64,000 nucleotides of DNA, from NCBI RefSeq assembly GCF_001686985.1, contig NZ_CP015318.1, positions 4,152,001-4,216,000 on the forward strand, written 5' to 3'. Source of the DNA: Mesorhizobium amorphae CCNWGS0123 (GTDB lineage Bacteria > Pseudomonadota > Alphaproteobacteria > Rhizobiales > Rhizobiaceae). Shown here in pieces: positions 43,606-52,538 of the stretch (its first letter is position 1; the number at the start of each line of letters is the position of its first letter). The notes beneath the pieces were generated by a model. It searched no databases. It saw only the letters and a program-made list of their open reading frames with translations, and was not told the DNA's origin. The translations under genes were made by a program, and so were the position numbers.

Positions 43606-44586
43606 TCAGTCCTCCGCGCTGGCGTCGTCGAAGCCGATCAGGTTCCAGCTCTGGCGCATATGCGGCGGCATCGGCGCGGTCACATCGATGACGCCCTTGT
43701 CCGGGTGCGGGATGACGATGCGGCGCGCATGCAGATGCAGGCGGTTTTGAATGCCGCCCGGAAAGTCCCAATTGGTATCGGCCTCGAAATATTTGGGGTC
43801 GCCAATGATCGGACAGCCGATATGGGCGGCATGAACGCGAAGCTGGTGGGTACGGCCCGTATAAGGCTCCATTTCCAGCCAGGTCATGGTCTGTGCCGCC
43901 TGCTCGATGACGCGATAATAGGACACGGCGTGATCGGCGCCCTTTTCGCCATGCGCGGCCACGCGCACGCGGTCGCCGTCCGGCGTCGGCTCCTTGATCA
44001 GCCATGTCGAGATCTTGTCCTCGCGCTTCGGCGGGACGCCCTTGACCAGGGCCCAGTATGTCTTCTTGGTCTCGCGCGCCCGGAACGCCTCGGAGAGCTT
44101 CATCGCCGCGAGCCTGGTGCGGGCAACGACTAGCACGCCTGACGTGTCGCGGTCGAGCCGGTGCACCAGGCGCGGCTTCTCGCCCTTCTGGTTGCGCCAG
44201 GCCTCCAGCATGTCGTCGACATTGCGGGTGACACCCGAGCCACCCTGAACGGCCAGACCCGCCGGCTTGTTGAAGACGAAGACCTTTGGATCCTCGTGGA
44301 TCAGCATCTTGGCGAGCACGTCGGCGTCGCCCTGGTTGCGGATCGAGTGGCCGGTGAGCGGGCTCTCGCCCTTCTTGTCGACTTCGAGCGGCGGCACGCG
44401 GACCATCTGGCCCGGCTCGACACGGGTGTCGGCCTTCACCCGGCCGCCATCGACGCGGACCTGGCCGGAGCGCAACAGCTTCTGCAGATGGCCGAAACCG
44501 AGACCCGGGAAATGGGTCTTGAACCAGCGATCGAGCCGCATGCCAGCCTCGCCGGCCTCCACTGTGATCTGCTCTACGCCTGCCAT
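43606..44586 (-). CDS. rluC: RluA-family 23S rRNA pseudouridine synthase
   Basis: A 326-residue pseudouridine synthase. An N-terminal S4 RNA-binding domain (KLLRSGQVRVDGGRVKADTRV) precedes the catalytic domain, where the Asp is in LVHRLDRDTSGVLVVART. The end (GRTHQLRVHAAHIGCPIIGDPKY) is the RluA-family signature. Its target is probably 23S rRNA (RluC-like); RluD cannot be excluded. It ends two bases before the DMT gene start, with a GGAGG inside its last codons. Confidence 0.93.
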   Translation of the reverse strand: MAGVEQITVEAGEAGMRLDRWFKTHFPGLGFGHLQKLLRSGQVRVDGGRVKADTRVEPGQMVRVPPLEVDKKGESPLTGHSIRNQGDADVLAKMLIHEDPKVFVFNKPAGLAVQGGSGVTRNVDDMLEAWRNQKGEKPRLVHRLDRDTSGVLVVARTRLAAMKLSEAFRARETKKTYWALVKGVPPKREDKISTWLIKEPTPDGDRVRVAAHGEKGADHAVSYYRVIEQAAQTMTWLEMEPYTGRTHQLRVHAAHIGCPIIGDPKYFEADTNWDFPGGIQNRLHLHARRIVIPHPDKGVIDVTAPMPPHMRQSWNLIGFDDASAED

Positions 44587-44610
44587 TTTCGCCTATCCGT
44601 GTTTCTCGCG

Positions 44611-44658
44611 CATGACCCCGAAAATCGATTCCGATTTTCGGAAAGGATCGTGCGCAAG
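44611..44658. repeat. Palindromic intergenic repeat, second class
   Basis: GCATGACCCC precedes a perfect 10-bp stem, CCGAAAATCG with CGATTTTCGG around ATTC (44618-44641), followed by AAAGGATCGTGC. This block order (GCATGA-CCCGAAAA-hairpin-TTTTCGG-AAAG-ATC-TGC) is a known dispersed repeat of rhizobia. It lies between rluC and crcB. Confidence 0.6.
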
Positions 44659-44725
44659 ATCAAGGTTTTTACAGTCCTTTGCGCGTCCAACAGGATGCGC
44701 GGCGCTGTAGGCCGCGGCAATAGCA

Positions 44726-45100
44726 CTATGAAACGGTTCTTGCGAGCCAAAGACCCAGAAACAGGGCAAAGATCGCGCCAATGACGCTGACAAGCGCGTA
44801 TCCGAAAGCCGGCAGCGCCTCGCCCCGCCCCCACAGCGTCGCGAAATCGAGCGAAAAAGCCGAAAACGTGGTGAAGCCGCCCAGGATGCCGGTGGCAATG
44901 AAGAGCCGAAGCTCGTTCGATCCGCCGCGCCGCGCCATGATGGCAATGAAAACGCCCATGCCAAATGAGCCGACGACGTTGATCGCCATCGTGCCCCAGG
45001 GAAAATTCGGGCCGGCAATGCGCAATGCGGCGAAATTCACCAAATGGCGGATACCGGACCCAATGGCGCCGCCCACGGCAACGAGGAGGAGATCAATCAT
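44726..45100 (-). CDS. crcB: Fluoride efflux transporter CrcB
   Basis: A 124-residue CrcB/Fluc channel subunit with four membrane helices; two subunits form a fluoride channel. GGAIGSGIRHLVNFAALRI and the conserved NVVGSFGMGVFIAIMAR segment, with Asn of the pore, are visible; TGILGGFTTFSAFSLD contains the central Phe-box and the TFSTF signature. It neighbours rluC and rarA, a common arrangement. No fluoride riboswitch was seen in the 28 bp upstream. Confidence 0.92.
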   Translation of the reverse strand: MIDLLLVAVGGAIGSGIRHLVNFAALRIAGPNFPWGTMAINVVGSFGMGVFIAIMARRGGSNELRLFIATGILGGFTTFSAFSLDFATLWGRGEALPAFGYALVSVIGAIFALFLGLWLARTVS

Positions 45101-45128
45101 CGCCGGTCTACCGTCCTTGATCGCTATT

Positions 45129-45959
45129 TCAGTTCGCGCCGACCTTCTTCGGCTTGCTGGAGCCGATCATCTTCCAGTTCTTGTAGAACATGGAATTGAC
45201 CCGCTCGACACTGACCGAGACGATGGCAAGCAGCGCCGAAATCAGGCGCGGAAACGGCGACGGACGGATGATGTCCATGAACACGCAGTAGCGGCGCCCG
45301 TCATATTCGTTGACCGAACGGTGCAGCAACGTGTCGTCGAAAATGTACAGCGGATTGTCGTGCCAATAGTTCTTGACGTTGTTGCACTCGACGAAAACCT
45401 CGGCCTTCACCGGGAGAAGGTTGTAGAGGATGCGCAGGCTGAGGCGCAGCGGCCCGAAATGCCAGGAGGTCGATTCCTTGCCCCTGAAAACCGATACGGC
45501 GATCGTCTTGATGTATTTGAAATCCTTGTTGAATTCGGCAACGTTGTCGATCTTGTGCTTGCCGTACCACTGGTAGACATACATGCCCCGGCGGCCGGTG
45601 CCGAAATTGGCGTCGATATCGGCGATGATCTCATCCTTGCGCGCCTTGAAGACGTCGAGAACCTCGTTGACCTCGCGCTGATAGTCCGGCGGAAACTGCT
45701 CCAGCTTCCAGACGCCCGGGTTCCTGTAGCAAAGCAGGTCGACCAGCAGATTGAAGGGCGACAGCAGCCAGGTGAAGATTCCGTTGCCGAGGAAATAGCC
45801 GCGAAACAGCGACAGGTTCTTGTTGGCGTTGCGCAGCACGTCGATCAGGCCGCAGACGATCCAGATCGTGGTCAGGATCGGAATGAAGTAGAAACCGATT
45901 GCAAGCAGCGGCACCGCTATGACCAGCTGGCGGAGGGATTTGCGAAGGGATTTTGTCAT
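45129..45959 (-). CDS. Aspartyl/asparaginyl beta-hydroxylase family protein (LpxO-like)
   Basis: A 276-residue protein. Two hydrophobic segments form an N-terminal membrane anchor (about residues 12-35 and 50-75). The C-terminal half resembles 2-oxoglutarate/Fe(II) Asp/Asn hydroxylases: WHFGPLRLSLRILYN with the first iron-binding His, then IFDDTLLHRSVNEYDGRRY with the second His. LpxO, a lipid A acyl hydroxylase, has the same layout (membrane anchor, FDDTWLHEA). A role in outer-membrane lipid modification is possible. The start at 45959 gives this anchor; the longer ORF runs into the intergenic DNA. Confidence 0.8.
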   Translation of the reverse strand: MTKSLRKSLRQLVIAVPLLAIGFYFIPILTTIWIVCGLIDVLRNANKNLSLFRGYFLGNGIFTWLLSPFNLLVDLLCYRNPGVWKLEQFPPDYQREVNEVLDVFKARKDEIIADIDANFGTGRRGMYVYQWYGKHKIDNVAEFNKDFKYIKTIAVSVFRGKESTSWHFGPLRLSLRILYNLLPVKAEVFVECNNVKNYWHDNPLYIFDDTLLHRSVNEYDGRRYCVFMDIIRPSPFPRLISALLAIVSVSVERVNSMFYKNWKMIGSSKPKKVGAN

Positions 45960-46174
45960 TTCTTGCTCGCGCCAGGCGCGATTCCTGTTCCGAGTGACTG
46001 TCGCCAAGCATCTTGACAGCGACCACCCCCGAGGTCGTGCGCCTTGATAAGGTCTTTTGTTCCCCGGCACAATGCCATCGCATATTGTCCGTATGGCCGA
46101 CGGCTGCTGCCAGCAAAAAATATTTGGAGTTTGCCGCACCACTTCAGATCAATGGACGGCAGCGCGCGCCAAGC

Positions 46175-47485
46175 CTACCTTTCCCGTTCGCCGCGCAGCT
46201 TCGCCCAATACTCCAGCCGCTTGCGGATATCGCGCTCGAAGCCGCGCTCGGGCGGGTCGTAGAAGGTTCGCCGGCCCATCTTTTCCGGAAAGTAATCCTG
46301 GCCTGAAAAGGCGTCGGGCTCGTCATGGTCGTAGCGATAGCCGGCGCCGTAATCCTCTTCCTTCATCAATTTGGTCGGCGCGTTGAGGATGTGTTTCGGC
46401 GGCAGCAGCGATCCGTATTCCTTCGCCGCCTGCGTCGCCGCCTTGAACGCGATGTAGACAGCATTCGATTTCGGTGCAGTGGCGAGATAGACCGTGGCCT
46501 CGGCGAAAGCGAGTTCGCCCTCGGGCGAGCCCAGATAGTCGTAGGCATCCTTGGCGGCGTTGGCGACGACCAGCGCCTGCGGGTCGGCCAGCCCGATATC
46601 CTCCATCGCCATGCGCACCAGCCGGCGCCCGAGATAGAGCGGATCCTCGCCGGCGTCGAACATGCGGGCGAGGTAGTAGAGCGCCGCATCCGGGTCGGAC
46701 CCCCGCACCGATTTGTGCAGCGCCGAGATCAGATTGTAGTGGCCGTCCTGGCCCTTGTCGTAGATCGGCGCGCGGCGCTGGACGATGCGCTGCAGGCCCT
46801 CCGGAGTGAACACCTCGCCGGCCTTGGCTGCCCGCCAGACTTCCTCCGCCAGCGTCAGCGACGCACGACCGTCGCCGTCGCTCATGCGGATGAGCATCGC
46901 CCTCGCCTCGTCTTCGAGCGGCAGCGCCCTGCCCTCGGTCTCCTCGGCCCGCGCCAGGAGTTTCGCGATGCTCTCCTCGCCCAGCGAATGGAACACCAGC
47001 ACGCGTGCACGGGAAAGCAGCGCCGCATTCAACTCGAAGGACGGGTTCTCGGTGGTGGCGCCGACCAGCACCACCGTGCCGTCTTCCATCACCGGAAGGA
47101 AACTGTCCTGCTGGGCGCGGTTGAAGCGGTGGATCTCGTCGACGAACAAGAGAGTTTGACGGCCATTGGAGCGGCGCAGCTTTGCTGCCTCGAACACCTT
47201 CTTCAGGTCGGCGACACCGGAAAACACCGCCGATATCTGCTCGAAGGCGAGACTGGTTTCGCCGGCGAGCAATCGCGCGACCGTGGTCTTGCCGGTGCCT
47301 GGCGGACCCCAGAAAATCATCGAGCCGAGCGAGCCGGAACCGATCAGCCTGGTCAGTGCGCCGTCCGGTCCGGTCAGATGCTCCTGGCCGACGACCTCGC
47401 CCAGGTTTCTCGGCCGCAGCCGGTCGGCCAGCGGCCGGCCTGGCGGCGCCCTTTCTGGTTCATCGACGCTGAACAGATCGGCCAT
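46175..47485 (-). CDS. rarA: Replication-associated recombination protein A (RarA/MgsA)
   Basis: A 436-residue AAA+ ATPase linked to clamp loaders, acting at stalled forks and with SSB. Walker A is GPPGTGKTTVARLLAG at about residue 60; Walker B is LLFVDEIHRFN; sensor 1 is the following LVGATTENPSFELNAALLSR. The C-terminal domain includes DPDAALYYLARMFDAGEDPLYLGRRLVRMA, a family signature. It lies between the hydroxylase and degQ, transcribed away from the ribosomal cluster. Length is normal. Confidence 0.96.
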   Translation of the reverse strand: MADLFSVDEPERAPPGRPLADRLRPRNLGEVVGQEHLTGPDGALTRLIGSGSLGSMIFWGPPGTGKTTVARLLAGETSLAFEQISAVFSGVADLKKVFEAAKLRRSNGRQTLLFVDEIHRFNRAQQDSFLPVMEDGTVVLVGATTENPSFELNAALLSRARVLVFHSLGEESIAKLLARAEETEGRALPLEDEARAMLIRMSDGDGRASLTLAEEVWRAAKAGEVFTPEGLQRIVQRRAPIYDKGQDGHYNLISALHKSVRGSDPDAALYYLARMFDAGEDPLYLGRRLVRMAMEDIGLADPQALVVANAAKDAYDYLGSPEGELAFAEATVYLATAPKSNAVYIAFKAATQAAKEYGSLLPPKHILNAPTKLMKEEDYGAGYRYDHDEPDAFSGQDYFPEKMGRRTFYDPPERGFERDIRKRLEYWAKLRGERER

Positions 47486-47528
47486 GCTGGTCTTTTGGTT
47501 GGAGCCGTATCTCTTCGGAAAGACCGGC

Positions 47529-49022
47529 TCAGTAACGCAACACCTGGCGCAGTATCTGCCCGCCGCGCTCGACGGTAAAGCGCCACCAGCGCGTATCCTG
47601 CTGGGCTATCTGTGCCAGCGTCGCTGCCGTATCGATGGAAGTGCCATTCACTTCACGCACAATGTCGCCCGGCTGGAAGCCGAAATCGGCGGCGGGCGAA
47701 TCGCGATTGATATCGACCACGGCGATGCCTTTGACGTCCGTGCGCAGGCCAAGCCGCTGGGCAAGCCGGGGCGACAGCTCAGCGACCTTGGCGCCGGAAA
47801 AAGGACTGCGGCCGTGCAGTATCACCTCGGAGGACTTGGCGCCCTCCGGCGCCCGCTCCAGCGCGATGTCCATCGTCGCCTGCTGGCCCTTGCTCAGCAC
47901 GGCGAAGCTGGCCTTGGTGCCGATCGACAGCGTCGCCATCCGGTAGTCCAGCGCCTCGATGCTTTCGACAGTCGTGCCGTTGAGCGACAGCACGACATCG
48001 CCGGGCTTGAGGCCCGCCTTGCCGGCAGGTCCGGCTGCATCGACCGACGAGACCAGCGCGCCGGTCGGCTTCTCCATGGCGAGCGATTCAGCGATCTGCG
48101 GCGTCACCGCCTCGAACTCAGCGCCGATATAGGGCCGCTCGAAGAAGTCGAGCCCGGCCTTGGCTGCATCGGCAAAGGCGCGCACCATGTTAGATGGGAT
48201 GGCAAAGCCGATGCCGATCGAGCCGCCGCTGCGGCTGTAGATCGCCGTGTTGATGCCGACCAGCTGGCCGCCCATGTTGATCAGCGCGCCGCCGGAATTG
48301 CCAGGGTTGATGGCGGCATCGGTCTGGATGAAGTAGCCCGAATCCGAAACGCCGATATGGCTGCGGGCAAGTGCCGAAACGATGCCGCTGGTGGTGGTCT
48401 GGCCGACGCCGAACGGATTGCCGATGGCCAGCAACAGGTCGCCCACCTCGAGCGCGTCGGAATCGCCGATGGCAATTACCGGAAACGGCTTGTCGGAAGA
48501 AATCTTGAGCACGGCGAGATCGAGCGTCTCGTCCTTGAGCATGACCTTGCTGGTGAACTCGCGTCCGTCCGCGGTGGCCACTTTGACTTCGTCGGCGCCC
48601 TTGATGACGTGGAAATTGGTGACGATGACACCACTCGGATCGACCAGCACACCGGAGCCCAGCGAGGACTGCGCGCGAGGCTGCGCCCGCCCGAAGAACT
48701 CCTCGAAGAACGGGTCGCCATCGAAAGGCGACGTCACCTTGGCCGTCTGCGAGGCATAGACATTGACCACGGCCGGCGCCGTCTGCTTGACCAGCGGCGC
48801 GAAGGAAAGCTGCACTTCCTCGCGGCCGAACGGCACACGCTTGTCTGGGCCGGAGGTCGCGTTCTCGCCCTCGACGCCATGCAGCAGATCGGTCAGCACG
48901 TCGGACAGGCCGGGGTCGGCGGTCTTGGGGGCGTCTTCGGCCAACGCCTGCCTGGCAGCCGGCACGAAGGCCAGCGCCATCAGCGCCGAGATAAGAACAA
49001 GGGACAGCCGTTTCACGCGCAT
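47529..49022 (-). CDS. degQ: Do-like serine endopeptidase (DegQ/DegP)
   Basis: A 497-residue periplasmic trypsin-like protease. A Sec signal peptide is visible in the first about 27 residues (SLVLISALMALAFVPAARQALA). The catalytic triad: His in VTNFHVIKGADE, Asp in LDLAVLKI, Ser in NPGNSGGALINMGG. Two PDZ domains follow (about 265-360 and 385-480). It degrades or refolds damaged envelope proteins. It lies next to rarA and downstream of the rplQ end; the order degQ-rarA-crcB-rluA is typical of Rhizobiales. Confidence 0.95.
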   Translation of the reverse strand: MRVKRLSLVLISALMALAFVPAARQALAEDAPKTADPGLSDVLTDLLHGVEGENATSGPDKRVPFGREEVQLSFAPLVKQTAPAVVNVYASQTAKVTSPFDGDPFFEEFFGRAQPRAQSSLGSGVLVDPSGVIVTNFHVIKGADEVKVATADGREFTSKVMLKDETLDLAVLKISSDKPFPVIAIGDSDALEVGDLLLAIGNPFGVGQTTTSGIVSALARSHIGVSDSGYFIQTDAAINPGNSGGALINMGGQLVGINTAIYSRSGGSIGIGFAIPSNMVRAFADAAKAGLDFFERPYIGAEFEAVTPQIAESLAMEKPTGALVSSVDAAGPAGKAGLKPGDVVLSLNGTTVESIEALDYRMATLSIGTKASFAVLSKGQQATMDIALERAPEGAKSSEVILHGRSPFSGAKVAELSPRLAQRLGLRTDVKGIAVVDINRDSPAADFGFQPGDIVREVNGTSIDTAATLAQIAQQDTRWWRFTVERGGQILRQVLRY

Positions 49023-49164
49023 TCCGAATCCTCCAATCGGGCGCCATTGTCCCGACGATTGTGCAAAATGAAAGGCTAATGCACTGAAATCTGATTATTG
49101 TCGCGCAAAAGCATGGGCCTGGCCGAGGAAATCGACTGAAACGCCGAGGCCGCTTTCAGGATGC

Positions 49165-49190
49165 AAAAAAGGGGCCTGCAGGCCCCTTTT
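49165..49190 (-). terminator. Terminator of the ribosomal protein cluster (after rplQ)
   Basis: AAAAGGGGCC and GGCCCCTTTT form a 10-bp perfect stem around TGCA, followed on the minus strand by TTTTTT. It ends the alpha operon after rplQ. Confidence 0.9.
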
Positions 49191-49211
49191 GAAATCTCAG
49201 GATACCAAGCC

Positions 49212-49643
49212 TCAAGCGGCTGCGGCTTCCTCGTCGGTGCCTTCGGCTTCGATGCGAGCGCGGTCTCCGGCGCCCTTGGCCGAGGTGTCGCGATCGACGA
49301 ACTCGATGACGGCCATTGCGGCATTGTCGCCGTGGCGGAAGCCCGCCTTCATGATGCGCAGATAGCCGCCGTTGCGGGTGGCGTAGCGCGGCGCGATCGT
49401 CTCGAACAGGCGCTTGACGACGCCCTCATTGCCGATCTGGGCGATCACCTGGCGGCGCGCATGCAGGTCGCCACGCTTGCCGAGCGTCACCAGCTTCTCG
49501 ACGATCGGACGCAAATCCTTCGCCTTCGGCAGGGTGGTGACGATCTGCTCGTGCTCGAGCAGCGAGACGGCGAGGTTGGCGAACATCGACTTGCGGTGGC
49601 TTACGCTGCGGGCGAAGCGACGGCCTTTGAAACCGTGGCGCAT
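49212..49643 (-). CDS. rplQ: 50S ribosomal protein L17
   Basis: A 143-residue L17. The start MRHGFKGRRFARSVSHRKSM and the TLPKAKDLRPIVEKLVTLGKRGD core are family features. The C-terminal 20 residues are Ala/Glu-rich, longer than in E. coli. It is the last gene of the alpha operon, 104 bp after rpoA, and is followed by the terminator at 49165. Confidence 0.97.
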   Translation of the reverse strand: MRHGFKGRRFARSVSHRKSMFANLAVSLLEHEQIVTTLPKAKDLRPIVEKLVTLGKRGDLHARRQVIAQIGNEGVVKRLFETIAPRYATRNGGYLRIMKAGFRHGDNAAMAVIEFVDRDTSAKGAGDRARIEAEGTDEEAAAA

Positions 49644-49747
49644 GGCTCTTTTCCTTCTTCAGTTGTTCAAGAGGCCACGGCCTCTGATGGTTTTCCGCAT
49701 GACCGTCGGATCGAGCGGCTCACGCCGCCGATCCTTGGAATTCATGC

Positions 49748-50758
49748 TCAATATTGGTCTTCGTAACGCTTGGCGAGGTCTTCGATGTTTTCCGGCGGCC
49801 AGTCCGGCACTTCCATGCCGAGGTGCAGGCCCATCGCCGCCAAGACTTCCTTGATCTCGTTCAGCGACTTGCGGCCGAAGTTCGGAGTGCGCAGCATCTC
49901 GGCTTCGGTCTTCTGGATCAGGTCGCCGATATAGACGATGTTGTCGTTCTTCAGGCAGTTGGCCGAACGCACCGAAAGCTCGAGCTCGTCGACCTTCTTG
50001 AGCAGCGCCGGGTTGAAGGCGAGCTCGGTGACGGCCTCGGCCGCGACTTCCTTCTGCGGCTCGTCGAAATTGACGAACAGGCCAAGCTGGTCCTGCAGGA
50101 TGCGTGCGGCGAAAGCCACCGCGTCCTCGCCCGAGATCGAACCGTCGGTCTCGATCGTCATGGTCAGCTTGTCATAGTCGAGGACCTGGCCCTCGCGGGT
50201 GTTCTCGACCTTGTAGGACACCTTCTTGACCGGCGAATACAGGCTGTCGACCGGGATCAGGCCGATCGGCGCGTCCTCGGCACGATTGCGCTCGGCCGGC
50301 ACATAGCCCTTGCCGGTGTCGACGGTGAATTCCATGCGGATTTCAGCGCCTTCGTCCAGCGTGCAGATGACGTGGTCGGGATTGAGGATCTCGACGTCGC
50401 CAACCGTCTGGATGTCGCCGGCCAGAACCGCGCCCGGGCCCTGCTTGCGCACGACCATGCGCTTGGGGCCGTCGCCTTCCATGCGGATGGCGATTTCCTT
50501 GATGTTCAAGACGATATCGGTCACGTCTTCACGCACGCCGGCGATGGACGAGAATTCATGCAGAACGCCGTCGATCTGCACGGCGGTCACAGCCGCACCG
50601 CGCAGCGAAGACAAAAGCACGCGGCGCAGGGCGTTGCCGAGCGTCAGGCCAAAGCCGCGCTCCAGCGGTTCGGCGACCAGCGTGGTCAGCGTCTTCTTCT
50701 TCGACGAGAACTCGATCTTGTTCGGCTTGATCAGTTCCTGCCAATTTTTCTGGATCAT
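49748..50758 (-). CDS. rpoA: RNA polymerase alpha subunit
   Basis: A 336-residue alpha subunit. The N-terminal dimerisation domain begins [12 protein letters not shown] and includes [32 protein letters not shown] linker at about 235-255 leads to the C-terminal domain (about 255-320, [25 protein letters not shown]), which binds UP elements and activators. The ATG at 50758 gives the standard [10 protein letters not shown] start; the longer ORF is leader. It lies in the alpha operon after rpsK. Confidence 0.98.
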
Positions 50759-50857
50759 GATGCTTTCCTTCCGTTGCCCCGCCACCATCCAATCGTGGCG
50801 GGCGACCTGGAATGCCGCGGAGGAACGCTTCTGGCGTTCGCGCGGCGTTCGGTAATC

Positions 50858-51247
50858 TTAGACGCGGCGCTTCTTGCGCGGGCGGCAGCCATTGTGCGGG
50901 ATCGGCGTCACATCACGGATCGAGGTGATGGTGAAGCCGGCCGCCTGCAGGGCGCGCAACGCCGATTCACGACCGGAGCCGGGTCCGCAGACCTCGACTT
51001 CGAGCATACGCATGCCGTGTTCCTGGGCCTTCTTGGCGACGTCCTCGGCAGCCATCTGGGCAGCGAACGGGGTCGACTTGCGCGAACCCTTGAAGCCCTG
51101 GGCACCGGCCGACGACCAGGCGATCGAATTGCCCTGCGCGTCGGTGATGGTGATCATCGTGTTGTTGAAGGTCGAATTGACGTGGGCGACGCCCGACGAG
51201 ATGTTCTTGCGTTCGCGACGGCGAACACGAGCGGCTTCCTTGGCCAT
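50858..51247 (-). CDS. rpsK: 30S ribosomal protein S11
   Basis: A 129-residue S11. The start MAKEAARVRRRERKNISSGV and the AHVNSTFNNTMITITDAQGN segment are typical, as is the end HNGCRPRKKRRV. It lies in the alpha operon after rpsM, with a repeat-filled 126-bp spacer upstream. Confidence 0.98.
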   Translation of the reverse strand: MAKEAARVRRRERKNISSGVAHVNSTFNNTMITITDAQGNSIAWSSAGAQGFKGSRKSTPFAAQMAAEDVAKKAQEHGMRMLEVEVCGPGSGRESALRALQAAGFTITSIRDVTPIPHNGCRPRKKRRV

Positions 51248-51305
51248 GATGGTCCTTTCAGTTGATCTCTACACCGCCGTAATGCCAGCGGCTCCACCTT
51301 TGAGA

Positions 51306-51369
51306 GCGAGTAGTGAGTAGGGAATAGCGAATAGGGATCCCTACTCGCTAATGGCTACTCGCTATTCGC
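51306..51369. repeat. Inverted repeat built from RTAGNGA heptamers, between rpsM and rpsK
   Basis: Two 32-bp arms (51306-51337 and 51338-51369) are complementary at 26 of 32 positions with no loop. Each arm is made of tandem seven-base units of consensus RTAGNGA (GTAGTGA, GTAGGGA, ATAGCGA, ATAGGGA in the left arm). The element ends 4 bp before the rpsM stop codon and so lies inside the transcript. Such heptamer arrays do not occur elsewhere in the window. Confidence 0.8.
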
Positions 51370-51373
51370 TCAC

Positions 51374-51742
51374 TTACTTCTTCTTGCCGGCGATCGACTT
51401 GGCCGGGCCCTTGCGGGTGCGCGCATTGGTATGCGTGCGCTGGCCGCGGACCGGCAGCGAGCGGCGGTGACGCAGGCCGCGGTAGCAGCCGAGGTCCATG
51501 AGCCGCTTGATGTTCATCGAGACTTCGCGGCGCAGGTCGCCCTCGACCTGGTAGTCGCGGTCGATCGTCTCGCGGATCTGCAACACTTCCGCGTCGGTCA
51601 GCTGGTTGACGCGGCGCTCGGCCGGGATGCCGACCTTGTCGACGATCTCCTGGGCGAACTTCTTGCCAATGCCGTGAATGTACTGAAGCGCGATGACGAC
51701 GCGCTTGTTGGTCGGAATGTTGACGCCGGCTATACGAGCCAT
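51374..51742 (-). CDS. rpsM: 30S ribosomal protein S13
   Basis: A 122-residue S13. The start MARIAGVNIPTNKRVVIALQYIHGIG and the RHRRSLPVRGQRTHTNARTRKG C-terminal tail match the family. It heads the alpha operon after adk, with a roughly 200-bp spacer. Downstream is the heptamer inverted repeat. Confidence 0.98.
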   Translation of the reverse strand: MARIAGVNIPTNKRVVIALQYIHGIGKKFAQEIVDKVGIPAERRVNQLTDAEVLQIRETIDRDYQVEGDLRREVSMNIKRLMDLGCYRGLRHRRSLPVRGQRTHTNARTRKGPAKSIAGKKK

Positions 51743-51938
51743 CTTCTTCTCTTCTCCATATGGGCCGGATGAACCGGCGCTTCAGTTGCCCCGCGTCCGG
51801 TGGAGGCCGGCCCATGCGGGAGTTTCCAGTTCAAAGCGGCTGCCTTGCCCTTGCGGACAAGCAAAGCCTATGCCTGATGGAAGACGGGCCGCCATACCCC
51901 AGCGAACCGCTCCAGTCAAGCGCAATCGTCTACTTTCT

Positions 51939-52538
51939 CTATGCCGCCGCCTGGGTGACCGACCGGAGCACCGCTTCGATCTCTCTCGTCACCGTATCGA
52001 TGTCGGCCATGCCGTCGACGCTCTTCAGCCTGCCCTTGGCATAATAGTAGCCGATCAGCGGCGACGTCTTCTTGTAGTATTCCTTCAGGCGCTCCTCGAA
52101 CACCGTCGGATTGTCGTCCTTGCGCACCGGCTGTCCGGCCGCCTGGGCCTCTTCGGCGCGTCTGACGATTCGGCCGACCAATGCCTTGTCGTCGACGACA
52201 AGTTCGACGACCGCGTCGAGATGGAGGCCGCGGTCCGCAAGCATCGATTCAACCGCATCCGCCTGCACCAAGGTGCGCGGGTAACCGTCGAGGATGAAGC
52301 CCTTCGCACAATCGGGTTGATCGATACGCTCGGCCACGATGGCATTGACGATAGCGTCGGAGACCAGCTCGCCGGCGTCCATCACCGCCTTGGCGCGTTT
52401 GCCGACTTCCGTGCCGGCCTGAACGGCAGCCCGCAGCATATCCCCCGTCGATAGCTGGGGTATGCCGTGCTTTTCCACCAGTCTCTGTGCTTGCGTCCCC
52501 TTGCCCGCTCCTGGCGGCCCAAGCAATATCAACCTCAT
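51939..52538 (-). CDS. adk: Adenylate kinase, short form
   Basis: A 199-residue adenylate kinase equilibrating ATP, AMP and ADP. The P-loop GPPGAGKGTQA is at residues 7-17, the AMP-binding FILDGYPRTLVQ is near residue 82, and RIDQPD lies before it. At under 200 residues it lacks the zinc-binding LID insertion of longer forms. Its start overlaps the secY stop by 4 bp. Position between secY and rpsM, in place of rpmJ/infA, is normal for alphaproteobacteria. Confidence 0.97.
   Translation of the reverse strand: MRLILLGPPGAGKGTQAQRLVEKHGIPQLSTGDMLRAAVQAGTEVGKRAKAVMDAGELVSDAIVNAIVAERIDQPDCAKGFILDGYPRTLVQADAVESMLADRGLHLDAVVELVVDDKALVGRIVRRAEEAQAAGQPVRKDDNPTVFEERLKEYYKKTSPLIGYYYAKGRLKSVDGMADIDTVTREIEAVLRSVTQAAA

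Noticed and set aside
44587..45130. Fluoride riboswitch near crcB
   Set aside because: The upstream spacer of crcB is only 28 bp and lacks the conserved pseudoknot elements; the downstream spacer holds a dispersed repeat instead.
51293..51373. CRISPR-like array between rpsM and rpsK
   Set aside because: Units are 7 bp with no spacers, arranged as one inverted repeat, and there are no cas genes.
51743..52535. Missing rpmJ or infA between secY and rpsM
   Set aside because: adk alone occupies this place. In alphaproteobacteria rpmJ is commonly elsewhere, so its absence here is not a loss.
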